64,000 bases of DNA from Halomonas sp. UBA3074 (GTDB taxonomy: Bacteria; Pseudomonadota; Gammaproteobacteria; Pseudomonadales; Halomonadaceae), in contig NZ_DFBS01000011.1 in the NCBI RefSeq assembly GCF_002366715.1, positions 73,110 to 137,109 on the forward strand, written 5' to 3'. Position numbers and translations under genes: made by a program. Position 1 is the first letter of the stretch. Every line of letters begins with the position of its first letter. The notes below the pieces were generated by a model. The model saw nothing but the letters and a program-made list of their open reading frames with translations. It made no database searches and was not told the DNA's origin. Of this stretch, positions 53,195 to 62,320 are shown in pieces.

Positions 53195-55459
53195 TTAACT
53201 GTCTGATATTAAATTAGCTGCTTGAGATTGTAGAAGTGCTAGCATTTTTTTGGCGTTGACGGGGTGGCTTAACAAATATCCCTGCGCAAAAGGACACTCC
53301 ATTTCGCTTAAACGCTGTAATTGAGGCTGAGTCTCTACACCTTCTGCGGTGATATCAATATCCAACGCTCGACCCAAAGACAAGATACTCATCACGATAG
53401 CGTCGCTGCGATGAAACGTCATCATTCTGGAGACAAATGACTGGTCGATTTTTATGGCGTTAATGGGGTAGCGATCAATGTAGCCGAGTGCGCTGTAGCC
53501 GGTTCCAAAATCATCCAATGCGATACGCACACCGATCTCTCGGATACTCTCCAATACTTGCGCTATGGCTTCGGGTTGGTGAAGAAAAACAGACTCAGTA
53601 ATTTCAACCTGAAGATCTTGCGCATCAATACCCGTCTCAGCAAGAATCGCTTTTACTTGGTTAACATACCCTGGCCGATTAAGCTCAACACCTGACACAT
53701 TTACGTTTAGGTGTAGTTTCATCATGGGAAACGCAGTCTTCCAGCGCTTTAGTTCTGAACATCCTTCTTGCATAACCCAGTGACCCAGTTCGTGAATGAC
53801 GCCAATATCTTCAGCGACAGAGATGAAGCGGTCTGGAGACACTTGACCTAGCACTGGATGACACCATCTAATTAACGCTTCTGCACCAGATATCTCGCCT
53901 GTAAAGATGCTATAAATTGGCTGATAAGCCAGCGAAAATTCATTATTTGCCAAGGCCTGCTTTAGCGCATTTTGCATCACTAACGCATCGATAGCTGCCT
54001 CACGCATCGAGACATCAAACAAAGCCCATCGGCCTCGTCCCTGCTTTTTGGCTACATACATGGCAATGTCTGCATCTCGAAGCAGGTCATCTGGCGAAGC
54101 ATGCGTTACATCAGCAGTCACGATGCCTATGCTGCAAGAGGTAAAAATATCCTGCTCATCAATCACAATCGGGAAACTAAATTGATCGACAATACGCTGA
54201 GCAAGCGCGTTTGCTAAAGCTTGTTGATGCTCACCAACCAGCAGAATGGCAAACTCATCTCCGCCCACTCTGGCTAATACGTCCTCTTCTCTAATAGAGT
54301 TTTCGAGGCGGCGGGCAACCTCTTTCAGAAGTATGTCGCCCGCACGGTGGCCCAAACTGTCATTTACAAATTTAAATCTATCAATATCCAGACAAAGCAC
54401 CGTGGCGGCCGGTGACGGTTCTTGATCGCTATCATTGAAGCGATCCAACAAAAGCGCCATCAGGTATGCCCGGTTATGCAGCGTCGTTAGATCATCATGG
54501 TAAGCGGCATACGACAACTCGGCTTCAATGCGTTCCCGTTCCTCTAATCGGCTTTGTAATGCGACCTTTTCTTCACGATCAGCAAGAGCCTGTATGGTTA
54601 AATGCTCAGCATTTTTACGCTCAGTGATATCTCGCTGCACGGATACCCAATGCGTGAACCAGCCTTTCTCGTTGGCCACGGGAACGATGCTTAACTCGAC
54701 CCAAAATTTACTGCCGTCGCGGCGCGTATTAAGGATTTCTACTTCAATTGGTTGCCAGCTTGAAAGCGCCTTTCGAATGAGATCCAGCGTTGCACGGCTT
54801 GTTTCTTCACATTGAAGTATGCGCGGCGTCTGCCCGATCACTTCGGATAAGGTATATCCAGTCGTCTTTAAAAAAGCCGGATTGCAATAAACGATCCTTG
54901 GCCCAGGCTCATCAATGGGCTCAGCCTCTGTAATCAGGATCGCGTCTTTCGCATTAACCACCACTGACTCGAGCAAGCGGAGGCGTTCGATGAACGTTTT
55001 TTGCTTCGGGAGGAGTAACCCTGATTGTAATTGTAGGGTTTGCCCAATCAGCGCAGCATGCGTCTGTAAGGCATACACTTGTGCTGTGCTCAATCGTTGT
55101 TGCAGTGAGGGACTGGTTACTAATAGCACCCCTATAATTTTGCCTTCTTCACCCCATATCGCTACCCCAACAACGAATTTATGCCCAAGGCTTCGCAGCT
55201 GGTGAAAATAGTCAGGAATAGATTGCCCTAAGGCGTCATTGATGATAATGGGCTGCTGATTTATTAGGCTCGATTTGAGCCATCTTTCAATGGCCGTATT
55301 AATCGAAAACGGTATCTCACCGCCGTAGCTAGCTAAAAGGTTCCAATCAGCCTCAGTACCGCCGACCAGAAACCCGTTTGGGCAATCTGCCGAGTAAGCT
55401 GCTGCCTTGGCTAGCAAATTCAACGCATTCTGATGGGATTCGTCGAGACCTAAAGCCAT
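53195..55459 (-). CDS. GAF-PAS-GGDEF-EAL c-di-GMP signalling protein
   Basis: A 754-residue cytoplasmic protein: GAF-like domain (about 10-150), PAS/PAC domain (about 165-285, with ILITEAEP, YCNPAFLKTTGYTLSEVIGQ and RRDGSKFWVELSIVPV, the PAS-9 or LOV-like type), GGDEF (320-475) with an intact ARVGGDEFAILL, and EAL (490-740) with GAEALIRW, NVNVSGVEL, EITES and DDFGTGYSALG. Both catalytic domains look complete, so activity may switch with the input domains. In the PAS helix the LOV Cys motif NCRFLQ is replaced by ILQCEE, so flavin photochemistry is unlikely. Confidence 0.9.
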   Translation of the reverse strand: MALGLDESHQNALNLLAKAAAYSADCPNGFLVGGTEADWNLLASYGGEIPFSINTAIERWLKSSLINQQPIIINDALGQSIPDYFHQLRSLGHKFVVGVAIWGEEGKIIGVLLVTSPSLQQRLSTAQVYALQTHAALIGQTLQLQSGLLLPKQKTFIERLRLLESVVVNAKDAILITEAEPIDEPGPRIVYCNPAFLKTTGYTLSEVIGQTPRILQCEETSRATLDLIRKALSSWQPIEVEILNTRRDGSKFWVELSIVPVANEKGWFTHWVSVQRDITERKNAEHLTIQALADREEKVALQSRLEERERIEAELSYAAYHDDLTTLHNRAYLMALLLDRFNDSDQEPSPAATVLCLDIDRFKFVNDSLGHRAGDILLKEVARRLENSIREEDVLARVGGDEFAILLVGEHQQALANALAQRIVDQFSFPIVIDEQDIFTSCSIGIVTADVTHASPDDLLRDADIAMYVAKKQGRGRWALFDVSMREAAIDALVMQNALKQALANNEFSLAYQPIYSIFTGEISGAEALIRWCHPVLGQVSPDRFISVAEDIGVIHELGHWVMQEGCSELKRWKTAFPMMKLHLNVNVSGVELNRPGYVNQVKAILAETGIDAQDLQVEITESVFLHQPEAIAQVLESIREIGVRIALDDFGTGYSALGYIDRYPINAIKIDQSFVSRMMTFHRSDAIVMSILSLGRALDIDITAEGVETQPQLQRLSEMECPFAQGYLLSHPVNAKKMLALLQSQAANLISDS

Positions 55460-55855
55460 TTTAATTGCCTGTAAAGATTCTATTACTAGAAAATATCAAG
55501 AAACAGTCAGCAATAATTTAAAATTATAATACTCATCGCAAATAAATAGTATTAGACGGCAAGTACACCATAAAAATCCGATAACATCAGCATTATAGAT
55601 GTCATCCAAGCTGATTTTGCTTATTCGAGTGGAGAGAATCATTCCAGATGCTGCCAAGCAAGGGAGGCCACCTATTTTTTGTCAGTCTAAAACATTAGAA
55701 ACGTGCCAATTTTGAGCAATCGTCCTTTTTTTATGAGCATTGCAGAACGTTACCGACGAAGAAAATAGCTAGGTGGGGAGACTACAGTTCAATGCTACTT
55801 TGGGTGGCCACACCGTGCAAAAGCACTAACGTGTCCTCTCTTTATCCCTGGTAGC
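55460..55855. other. Gene-free AT-rich interval upstream of the signalling gene
   Basis: No credible reading frame. It contains the promoter region of the GAF-PAS-GGDEF-EAL gene. Nothing else recognised. Confidence 0.4.
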
Positions 55856-55890
55856 ATAAAACAACAGAGCGGCACCATTAAGTGCCGCCC
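55856..55890 (-). terminator. Rho-independent terminator of znuA
   Basis: A 9-bp stem with one G-U pair (55882-55890 with 55867-55875) and a 6-base loop, followed on the minus strand by a T-rich tail. Confidence 0.82.
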
Positions 55891-55937
55891 TGTGACGTTT
55901 TTACTGTTTTATAGTAACGATCGCAATGCAACGATAA

Positions 55938-56894
55938 CTATGCCTCCTTATGCACGCTGCATTTTTCAAGCGAATCGGCTAGCTGACGCAGCAGCTGGTC
56001 GTACAGCGTTGGCCCGAGCGGCAATTCAACGCCCAAGGGGTCGATAATGCCCATCACAGCCGGTGTATCGCCAAAGACATTTTTCACCATCGTAGCGTTG
56101 AATTGAGGCTCACTGAATACGCAGTGAATATCATTTTCCCGCACATGCTGCTGCAGAGCTTCAATGCGCGCCGGGCTGGGATCAGAGGCATCGCCCAGTG
56201 AAATAGCGCCTGCGGAAGAAACGTCAAAACGCTGCTCAAAATACTGGTAGGCATCGTGGAAAACCACAAAACGCGGTGCTGGTTGCTCAGCAAACTGGCT
56301 TTCCAGTGCCATTTGCAACGCCAGCACATCGGCTTTGGCCTGGGTGGCGTTGCTATGGTAGGTCTCAGCGTTTTCAGGATCCATCGCACTTAAACGACCA
56401 GCAATGGCATCTAGCCAGAGGCGAGCATTTTGCGGGTCTAACCAACCATGAGGGTCTTCCCCATCATGATGGTGGTCGTGGTCGTGGTCGTGGTGATTAT
56501 GGCCATCATGATCGTCATGAACACCCATGAGATCAATCGATCGATCGCGGTAATTCAGCACCTGCGTTTCTTCTAACGCCATCAGTTGCAAATGTTCGGC
56601 ATCTGACGCTAATGACGTCAGTGGGCTAGCAAGCCACGGTGTTAAGTCATTGCTAACCCAGACCACTAGTTCAGCGTCATCCAGCGCTTGTGCTTCTGAA
56701 GGACGCAGCGAGTACCCATGGGGAGAAGCGCCCTGTTGCATAAACAGCATAGGCTCCCCCAACTCCCCCATCACCTTACTGACCAGCGAATGCACCGGCG
56801 GTATGTCTACTGCAACTTTCGGCACATCGGCCATGGCGGCCAATGGAAAGCCCAGCAGTATCGGCAACGTCATACGGGTAAGTGGTTTTTTCAT
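55938..56894 (-). CDS. znuA: Zinc ABC transporter binding protein ZnuA
   Basis: A 318-residue periplasmic zinc-binding protein with a signal peptide (ending PLAAMA). The zinc ligands of the family are visible in VDIPPVHSLVSKVMG, EDPHGWLDPQN, VVFHDAYQYFEQRF and the DPLG region. A His/Asp-rich loop (about residues 126-148, with HNHHDHDHDHHHDG) is the usual charged zinc-collecting loop of ZnuA. An AAAAGGAGCGC site precedes ATG. It is divergent from znuCB with a Zur-type palindrome between them. Confidence 0.95.
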   Translation of the reverse strand: MKKPLTRMTLPILLGFPLAAMADVPKVAVDIPPVHSLVSKVMGELGEPMLFMQQGASPHGYSLRPSEAQALDDAELVVWVSNDLTPWLASPLTSLASDAEHLQLMALEETQVLNYRDRSIDLMGVHDDHDGHNHHDHDHDHHHDGEDPHGWLDPQNARLWLDAIAGRLSAMDPENAETYHSNATQAKADVLALQMALESQFAEQPAPRFVVFHDAYQYFEQRFDVSSAGAISLGDASDPSPARIEALQQHVRENDIHCVFSEPQFNATMVKNVFGDTPAVMGIIDPLGVELPLGPTLYDQLLRQLADSLEKCSVHKEA

Positions 56895-56959
56895 TTCATG
56901 CGCTCCTTTTTAAGTTGTTTCGTTTTGCTGACTCGTTAACCTCTTGGCACTCGGACAAT

Positions 56960-56975
56960 TTATGTTATAACATAA
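56960..56975. promoter_or_regulatory. Zur box between znuA and znuC
   Basis: TTATGTTATAACATAA, a perfect 16-bp palindrome 40 bases before znuC and 65 before znuA. It matches the gammaproteobacterial Zur consensus type (GTTATAATATAAC-like) and is placed to repress both directions when zinc is sufficient. Confidence 0.85.
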
Positions 56976-56999
56976 CAATAAATCAACTCGGAGCTTGTT

Positions 57000-57791
57000 A
57001 TGTTTTCGCGTCTCTCAACAAAAGGCATACCGGAATCCTGCACCTCGTTGACAGACAATGCGTTGGTGAGAACCGATCAGTTGACGGTTCGATTTGGACA
57101 ACAGCCGGCCCTGGAAAACATCAACCTGTCGCTAAAACCAGGCCAAATTGTCACCCTCATTGGCCCAAATGGCTCCGGCAAATCAACATTGGTCAAGGCG
57201 CTGATAGGTGCTATCAAACCTTCCGCTGGTCGCATTATTCGCTCTCAGCATCTGAAGATCGGTTATGTGCCGCAACGCCTGCATCTCGATCCTACTTTTC
57301 CAATGACGGTGCATCGCTTTATCAATCTTCCCAAACGGCATGCCAGCCATGACATTGCCGAAGCTCTAGAGCAGGCGGGAGCCGAACATCTGCTGAATGC
57401 AGCCATGAATCATCTTTCTGGAGGCCAGCTGCAAAGAGTGCTATTGGCTCGCGCGCTACTATCACGCCCCTCTTTGTTGTTGCTGGATGAAGCCACCCAA
57501 GGGCTAGATCACCGAGGTGTTGCCGAGTTCTACCAACGCATTGAGCAGATCCGCCAACGCTCCCAATGTGCGGTGCTGATGGTCAGCCACGACTTACATG
57601 TGGTCATGCGCACGGCAGACCACGTGATCTGCCTCAACAGGCATGTCTGCTGTGAAGGACAACCCGAGAAAGTCGCTGCATCGCCTCAGTACCATGCACT
57701 TTTTGGTGACCAAGCGGCTAGCACACTGGCTTTCTATCGTCACCAACATGCGAGCCCGCAAGACAAGGAGAGACTGCGTCATGCTGGATGA
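57000..57791 (+). CDS. znuC: Zinc ABC transporter ATPase ZnuC
   Basis: A 263-residue ABC ATPase: Walker A LIGPNGSGKSTLVKALIG, Q-loop YVPQRLHLDPTFPMTV, signature HLSGGQLQRVLLARAL, Walker B LLLLDEATQGLDHRG and H-loop MVSHDLHVV. The HLDPTFPMTVxRFL-like segment is typical of ZnuC. It ends overlapping znuB by 11 bases. CGGAG precedes the start. An N-terminal extension of about 20 residues before the ABC fold is a little longer than in E. coli. Confidence 0.95.
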   Translation: MFSRLSTKGIPESCTSLTDNALVRTDQLTVRFGQQPALENINLSLKPGQIVTLIGPNGSGKSTLVKALIGAIKPSAGRIIRSQHLKIGYVPQRLHLDPTFPMTVHRFINLPKRHASHDIAEALEQAGAEHLLNAAMNHLSGGQLQRVLLARALLSRPSLLLLDEATQGLDHRGVAEFYQRIEQIRQRSQCAVLMVSHDLHVVMRTADHVICLNRHVCCEGQPEKVAASPQYHALFGDQAASTLAFYRHQHASPQDKERLRHAG

Positions 57792-58590
57792 CTTCTTGTG
57801 GCGCGCTGCATTGGCAGGGCTCGGTGTGGGGTTAGCAGCCGCGCCACTGGGATGCTTCGTTGTTTGGCGGCGAATGGCCTATTTCGGTGATGCCACCGCC
57901 CATGCGGCTATTCTGGGGGTGGCTTTGGCGCTGCTATGGAATCTCTCCATTTTCGCCGGTGTGATGGGCGTTGCTCTGCTGATGGCCTTTTGTGTGTCGA
58001 CGTTGAGCGGCAAAGGCTATGCCATGGACACCTTGCTAGGGGTGGTCGCGCATTCCGCCCTGGCCATTGGGCTGGTGGCCGTTTCCTTTGTTTCCAGCGT
58101 GCGTATTGATCTGCATGCTTACCTGTTTGGCGACATCCTGGCCGTGGGCAAAATCGACCTGGCGGTTATCTGGACGGGGGCCGTTCTCGTCATCAGCCTG
58201 ATGGTATGGCGTTGGCAGGCGCTTTTAACCGCAACCCTCAATGAAGAACTCGCCTATGCCAGCCACATCAACCCGCGTCGTGAACAGCTGGTGTTGACGG
58301 TAGCGCTCGCCATTGTGGTAGCCGTCGCCCTCAAGGTGGTCGGCGCACTCTTGATTGCTGCGCTCTTGATTATCCCTGCCGCCACGGCGCGACCTTTCAG
58401 CCGCACGCCGGAACAGATGGCGCTTATTGCCGCCATGATGGCGATGGCAGCCACGACTGGCGGGCTGCGCGCCGCTTACCTGTTTGATACACCGACAGGC
58501 CCAACCATCGTCTCTCTGGCCGCAGTGCTGTTTATTCTTGCCATGCTCGTGACCCAAAGTTGGCGATTTTTATGCCAACGCGGTGGCTGA
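57781..58590 (+). CDS. znuB: Zinc ABC transporter permease ZnuB
   Basis: A 269-residue ABC-3 permease with about eight helices: LAGLGVGLAAAPLGCFVVWR, RMAYFGDATAHAAILGVALA, VDLHAYLFGDIL-like HAYLFGDILAVG and LKVVGALLIAALLIIPAATA. It forms the pore with ZnuC. ATG 57781 lies inside the znuC tail, giving translational coupling; the frame is open 46 codons upstream inside znuC. Confidence 0.95.
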   Translation: MLDDFLWRAALAGLGVGLAAAPLGCFVVWRRMAYFGDATAHAAILGVALALLWNLSIFAGVMGVALLMAFCVSTLSGKGYAMDTLLGVVAHSALAIGLVAVSFVSSVRIDLHAYLFGDILAVGKIDLAVIWTGAVLVISLMVWRWQALLTATLNEELAYASHINPRREQLVLTVALAIVVAVALKVVGALLIAALLIIPAATARPFSRTPEQMALIAAMMAMAATTGGLRAAYLFDTPTGPTIVSLAAVLFILAMLVTQSWRFLCQRGG

Positions 58591-58655
58591 CCGAGCTACG
58601 CAGGCTTACCGCTTGAATACTTATATCCCATTTTCCATCGCTTATGGAGCCAGTT

Positions 58656-59306
58656 ATGTCTTTGCTACCCGCTACTCACTTAGTGCTGCCAGAGCATGCA
58701 GTCATCGATAACGACATCAGCGTGTTACCGCGTATCTTTGAAGACGCCATTAATATCGCGATCTTTCAGCGCCCTCTTCCCGCCGATATCGCCTTTAGCG
58801 CGCAGGCGCAGTGCCAAACAGACCGCGCCTGGCAATATAGCTGGCTCGGTCATCCCGATGAGATGTTCATTGCTGACTTACGACGACGGCTTCCGGCGCC
58901 GGAGGCTGCTACCCCGCTAATCGACGATATGGCGACCATCGCTGAAGCAATCGCTTTTTTGTTCGACACGCATACCGTCGGCATCCGGGTGCGCCTGCTC
59001 AACAGTGCCATGTGTCCGCGCTTTCATTGCGACAACCTTCCCGCGCGCATGGTGACCACCTATTTCGGTCCCGGCAGCGAATGGTTGCCGGAGCACGCCA
59101 TTAACCGTGACGGTTTGGGCGCGCCACACCCCAATCGACCCGACATCGCAACCGATGCCAGCGCTATTCAACGTCTTTCACCGGGAGACATAGCGTTACT
59201 CAAAGGGAGCGGCTGGGAAGGCTGCGAAGAGCGCGGTTTGGTGCATAGAAGCCCTGCGCTTGAACATGGTAGCAAGCGGCTCTTAATGAGCATTGATCCG
59301 GCCTAG
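58656..59306 (+). CDS. DUF1826 protein of the zinc-starvation locus
   Basis: A 216-residue cytoplasmic protein of the DUF1826 family, which is repeatedly found beside Zur-controlled genes. Seen: DDMATIAEAIAFLFDTHTVG, VRLLNSAMCPRFHCDNLPAR (a Cys and two His that could bind metal) and LSPGDIALLKGSGWEG with GLVHRSPA. The CxRFHxD pattern recalls a 2-oxoglutarate oxygenase-like fold, but this is weak. ATG 58656 follows GGAGCCAGTT. It lies 65 bases after znuB in the same direction. Confidence 0.82.
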   Translation: MSLLPATHLVLPEHAVIDNDISVLPRIFEDAINIAIFQRPLPADIAFSAQAQCQTDRAWQYSWLGHPDEMFIADLRRRLPAPEAATPLIDDMATIAEAIAFLFDTHTVGIRVRLLNSAMCPRFHCDNLPARMVTTYFGPGSEWLPEHAINRDGLGAPHPNRPDIATDASAIQRLSPGDIALLKGSGWEGCEERGLVHRSPALEHGSKRLLMSIDPA

Positions 59307-59352
59307 TCGCTGAGCTGTACAACTTTTTAAACGCATCCCAAGAGGTAGAGGA

Positions 59353-60255
59353 ATGACCGTTTTCACCTTGCCCGATGTTGCAAGCCAAACCACTCGTTCA
59401 CCAGGGGCATTAACGTGGGTGGGCATGGAAGGTATCGCGCTACCTGTTCGGCTCGGTAGCCGCAGCGTGACTGTCAAGATCAATGCCGGGGTGAGCCTGG
59501 AGAACCCTGACGCACGCGGGATCCATATGTCCCGCCTCTATCTGGCGCTGGAAACGTTAGAAGAGAAGGCGCTAACGCTTCCAGCAATAAAGGCATTATT
59601 GAGTACGTTTTTAGCAAGCCACGAAGGGCTTTCACAACATGCCTATCTAACCTTTAAAGGCGAATTGCCACTTAAACGTGAGGCGCTGATTAGCCCACTG
59701 GCCGGGTGGAAAAGCTACCCCTTTACGGTGCGCTGCCAAGTAACGCCGACTGGCTTCCAAGCTGATATTGATCTTGAGGTGGGTTACTCATCCACCTGCC
59801 CCTGCTCGGCGGCGCTGGCACGGCAGTTAATTCAACAAGCCTTTGATGAAGATTTTGCGGAAATCCCGTTAACCAAAGCCGCGGTATCGGCATGGCTAGG
59901 CAGTGAAGAGGGAATCTTGGCGACGCCTCACAGTCAGCGCAGCTTTGTTTACTGCACGCTGCGCCTTGCAGAAGAGGATGACAACACACTGCAGTTAGAT
60001 GATTTTGTATCGCGTTCGATTGATCGCATTGAAAAGACGCTCGGTACCGCGTTGCAAACGGCCGTTAAGCGTATCGACGAGCAGGCCTTTGCCCTAGCCA
60101 ATGGCCAGAACCTGATGTTCTGTGAAGACGCGGCGAGAAGGCTTGATCGATCACTGCGTAAGGCGCCAGGAGTGGCCGCATTAAAACTCAAGGTCGTGCA
60201 TGCAGAAAGCCTTCATGCGCATGATGCCGTGGCGCATAGCGAGTGGAATTGGTAA
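59353..60255 (+). CDS. folE2: GTP cyclohydrolase IB FolE2
   Basis: A 300-residue GTP cyclohydrolase of the FolE2 type, which replaces zinc-dependent FolE when zinc is scarce, using other divalent metals. Features: VKINAGVSLENPDARGIHMS, the Cys/Glu active-site region DLEVGYSSTCPCSAALARQL with SQRSFVYCTLR and NLMFCEDAARRL. First step of tetrahydrofolate (and queuosine) synthesis. AGAGGTAGAGGA precedes ATG; 46 bases after the DUF1826 gene, so probably in the znuCB operon and under Zur control. Confidence 0.95.
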   Translation: MTVFTLPDVASQTTRSPGALTWVGMEGIALPVRLGSRSVTVKINAGVSLENPDARGIHMSRLYLALETLEEKALTLPAIKALLSTFLASHEGLSQHAYLTFKGELPLKREALISPLAGWKSYPFTVRCQVTPTGFQADIDLEVGYSSTCPCSAALARQLIQQAFDEDFAEIPLTKAAVSAWLGSEEGILATPHSQRSFVYCTLRLAEEDDNTLQLDDFVSRSIDRIEKTLGTALQTAVKRIDEQAFALANGQNLMFCEDAARRLDRSLRKAPGVAALKLKVVHAESLHAHDAVAHSEWNW

Positions 60256-60616
60256 CAAAATCATAGCGACACGGAAGATCGTAGAAATCCCTAAATATCC
60301 GCTTAGGCAACGTGCCGATGCCTTTCATAAAATCTGCTTCATGCTAGAACGATAAATCATCAACAGGTATTAGCTTGCCCTATTTATAATCGGATAAACA
60401 TGCCCGCAAGCTTATCTGACCAATGATGTCCGCTAAATGTTTTCTAAGCGCATTATTGAATTGAATTTCATTTTAATGCCCAAACAGGAAAGTAAACCGC
60501 CCAGCTACGCTCTGCTAACCTAGCTCTGTTAACCTAAGGGGCTCGACCTCAAGCGAACAAGCAGGCATGGTGAGTGTTATTATTCACCATCAGCGAACCA
60601 ACAGGAGGGTACGCCA
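60256..60616. other. Gene-free interval with repeats before the IalB-like gene
   Basis: No reading frame. Near its end AGCGAACAAGCAGG (60552) and AGCGAACCAACAGG (60592) repeat exactly 40 bases apart, and ATGGTGA (60567-60573) pairs with TCACCAT (60584-60590) between them. The second direct-repeat copy overlaps the ribosome site of the next gene. Confidence 0.5.
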
Positions 60617-61156
60617 ATGCCGCACAATCTGACTCAAAACCTGTCTAAAAACCTATGCAAGATGGGGCTATTATCGCTCTTAGCGCTTTCTACCAGCGCC
60701 TTCAGCCAACAACCGGGGGCGGCTGGTAATGATGTCACTACCGAGTCGTTCCAGGATTGGGAAGTCCGCTGCCAGCGTAATAGCGAGGGCCCGACACCGT
60801 GTGCGATGGCGCAATTGGTCACGCAACCTGACAGCAACCAGCCCTTGATGCAGGTAGTGCTCGACTATCCGCCCCAGATCGATGACCCAGTGATGAGTTT
60901 CTACGTGCCGCTGGGCGTACGCCTGGCCCCGGGCTTGCAATTGGTCGTGGATAACGGTGAACCCATCCAGTTCCCCTATCAGGTCTGCCAAGAGCAAGGC
61001 TGCCGCGCTGACGCCCCCATTGAACCAGCGATGCTGCAACAACTCCGTAGTGGCAACACGGCTACCCTGAGCATGATTAGCCCACGCGGCGAACGCATGG
61101 ATGTCGATATTTCGCTGATTGGCTTTACCGACGCCAGCACCCGCATCGCTCGCTAA
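60617..61156 (+). CDS. IalB-family periplasmic protein
   Basis: A 179-residue exported protein (signal peptide ends ALSTSAFSQ) of the invasion-associated locus B family: FQDWEVRCQRNSEGPTPCAM, then VMSFYVPLGVRLAPGLQLVV and FPYQVCQEQGCRADAPIEP. Four Cys could form two disulfides. The family is common in free-living proteobacteria and does not imply virulence here. CAGGAGGG precedes ATG. A GC-rich hairpin without T run (61180-61199) follows. Confidence 0.88.
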   Translation: MPHNLTQNLSKNLCKMGLLSLLALSTSAFSQQPGAAGNDVTTESFQDWEVRCQRNSEGPTPCAMAQLVTQPDSNQPLMQVVLDYPPQIDDPVMSFYVPLGVRLAPGLQLVVDNGEPIQFPYQVCQEQGCRADAPIEPAMLQQLRSGNTATLSMISPRGERMDVDISLIGFTDASTRIAR

Positions 61157-61350
61157 CCTTAGAAGACTTATCCGACAACGCCGGCCCGTGAGGGTCGGCA
61201 CGTCTACCCCGCCGATGTTAGCTATTTTGGGCTAGAAGTGGGCGATGCTTTTAAATGGCAGGTCTGACTGGCAGAAACTTTATTCAGACAAACGAAGAAT
61301 CCTGATTGGACGGTCGATATCGGCCAAAAGCTGCCTTTTAGTCGTCTCTG

Positions 61351-61435
61351 ATATAACGCCGCTCAGCACGCGCGGTTATGGAATGGAGGCGAAGCCGCAA
61401 TGTAGTAACCGTCGCTGTGACTGGCATGGTTAGCT
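61351..61435 (-). other. attC-like palindromic site A
   Basis: Read on the minus strand it runs from GCTAAC at the end of the PIN-like gene to GGCGTTATATC, with inner arms CGGTTA/TAACCG (61373-61378, 61406-61411) and a small GGC-GAA-GCC loop. This layout and the GCGTTA end resemble integron attC sites. The core differs from GTTRRRY at one position. Confidence 0.5.
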
Positions 61436-61983
61436 TATAGGCTTGCATTCTGCTTAATGTAATCAGACAAACAAACCGAGCTATCCCACTCAGCTAAACT
61501 GATCACTCGACCTCCGTTCGCTGCACGCTTCAATGATCGCCTATTGTCGAAGGTCAAAACCACGGAGTGCACTGCTCTTGCCGCTAGTGCTATGTCGGCC
61601 TCGTGCTTTAATAACCCTGTTTTTGGGTTTTTACTCCCGAGCAGATGAATTTCCTTGCTTGTTGCACGAGCTTCGTCTTTGTCTACAAAACGACCAGCAT
61701 TTTTTGATGAGTTGAACTTGTCTCCAAATCCACCCACCCGCTGCTCATCACGTGAGTAGCGGTCATCGTAAAAACCGAAAATCCTATCTGTCTTTATACC
61801 CGCGCTATCTATTGATTCAAGGGAATAGCGCTTTTTTTCCTCAGGCATTGATTCTATTTCGAATTCCGCTTCCCGCGTGATGAATAGTTCAAACTCGCTT
61901 TCCGGGAGCGCAGTCCTGATGTCAATTTGCCTGCTAAATAATTCATCCCAGACATTATTATCGATAAACACACTTATTTTCAT
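61435..61983 (-). CDS. PIN-like nuclease-domain protein
   Basis: A 182-residue protein with acidic residues placed as in PIN domains: ISVFIDNNVWDELFSRQ at the start (Asp in a strand end), Glu-rich EFELFITREAEFEIES, then HEADIALAARAVHSVVLTFD with NRRSLKRA, where EAD and TFD are the later acidic positions. PIN proteins are usually RNases, often toxins, but no antitoxin gene is adjacent. A G-rich ribosome site precedes ATG. Codon use is AT-richer than the chromosome average here. It lies in the attC-like array. Confidence 0.68.
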   Translation of the reverse strand: MKISVFIDNNVWDELFSRQIDIRTALPESEFELFITREAEFEIESMPEEKKRYSLESIDSAGIKTDRIFGFYDDRYSRDEQRVGGFGDKFNSSKNAGRFVDKDEARATSKEIHLLGSKNPKTGLLKHEADIALAARAVHSVVLTFDNRRSLKRAANGGRVISLAEWDSSVCLSDYIKQNASL

Positions 61984-62320
61984 CGCCCCCCCAAGCTAAC
62001 AGTGAGTATACACCCCTCTACATAACCTCAATGAACCCGTCGGCGCGTTTATTCAGTTTATATAACCCTTTGTTCACGATCTATCCTATTGAAATTAAAA
62101 TAAATTAAGTATAAATAGGAAGCATAGCATAGATTATCGTGCCGGCTGCATACACGGCTGAAACAGCATGCCGCTTTCGCCGGAAGGGCCGCTTTGGTTC
62201 AATAGCACCTTATGCACGAGCATTCCTATTTCGGCCAGATGCGGCCGTTTAGATATCAGCGGGGCTCACACGCTGCAAACTCGGAGCACAACGCAGTGTT
62301 TATGTTGTTGCGTAGCATTG
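61984..62320. other. AT-rich spacer between PIN-like and HEPN-like genes
   Basis: No credible gene. On the minus strand a GGGTTATAT element (about 62066-62074) resembles the right end of sites A and B, and ACATAAC at the end of the HEPN gene could be a left end, but the roughly 250 bases between them are too long for a normal attC. Several short inverted repeats (for example CGGCC/GGCCG) are present. Confidence 0.35.

Noticed and set aside
53195..55459. LOV blue-light photoreceptor
   Set aside because: The PAS domain resembles the LOV subclass around the GYTLSEVIGQ helix, but the NCRFLQ motif with the photoactive Cys is replaced by ILQCEE.
56455..56505. Short tandem GTGGTC-like repeats, possible CRISPR-like array
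   Set aside because: They encode the His/Asp-rich loop of ZnuA on the other strand; there are no spacers.
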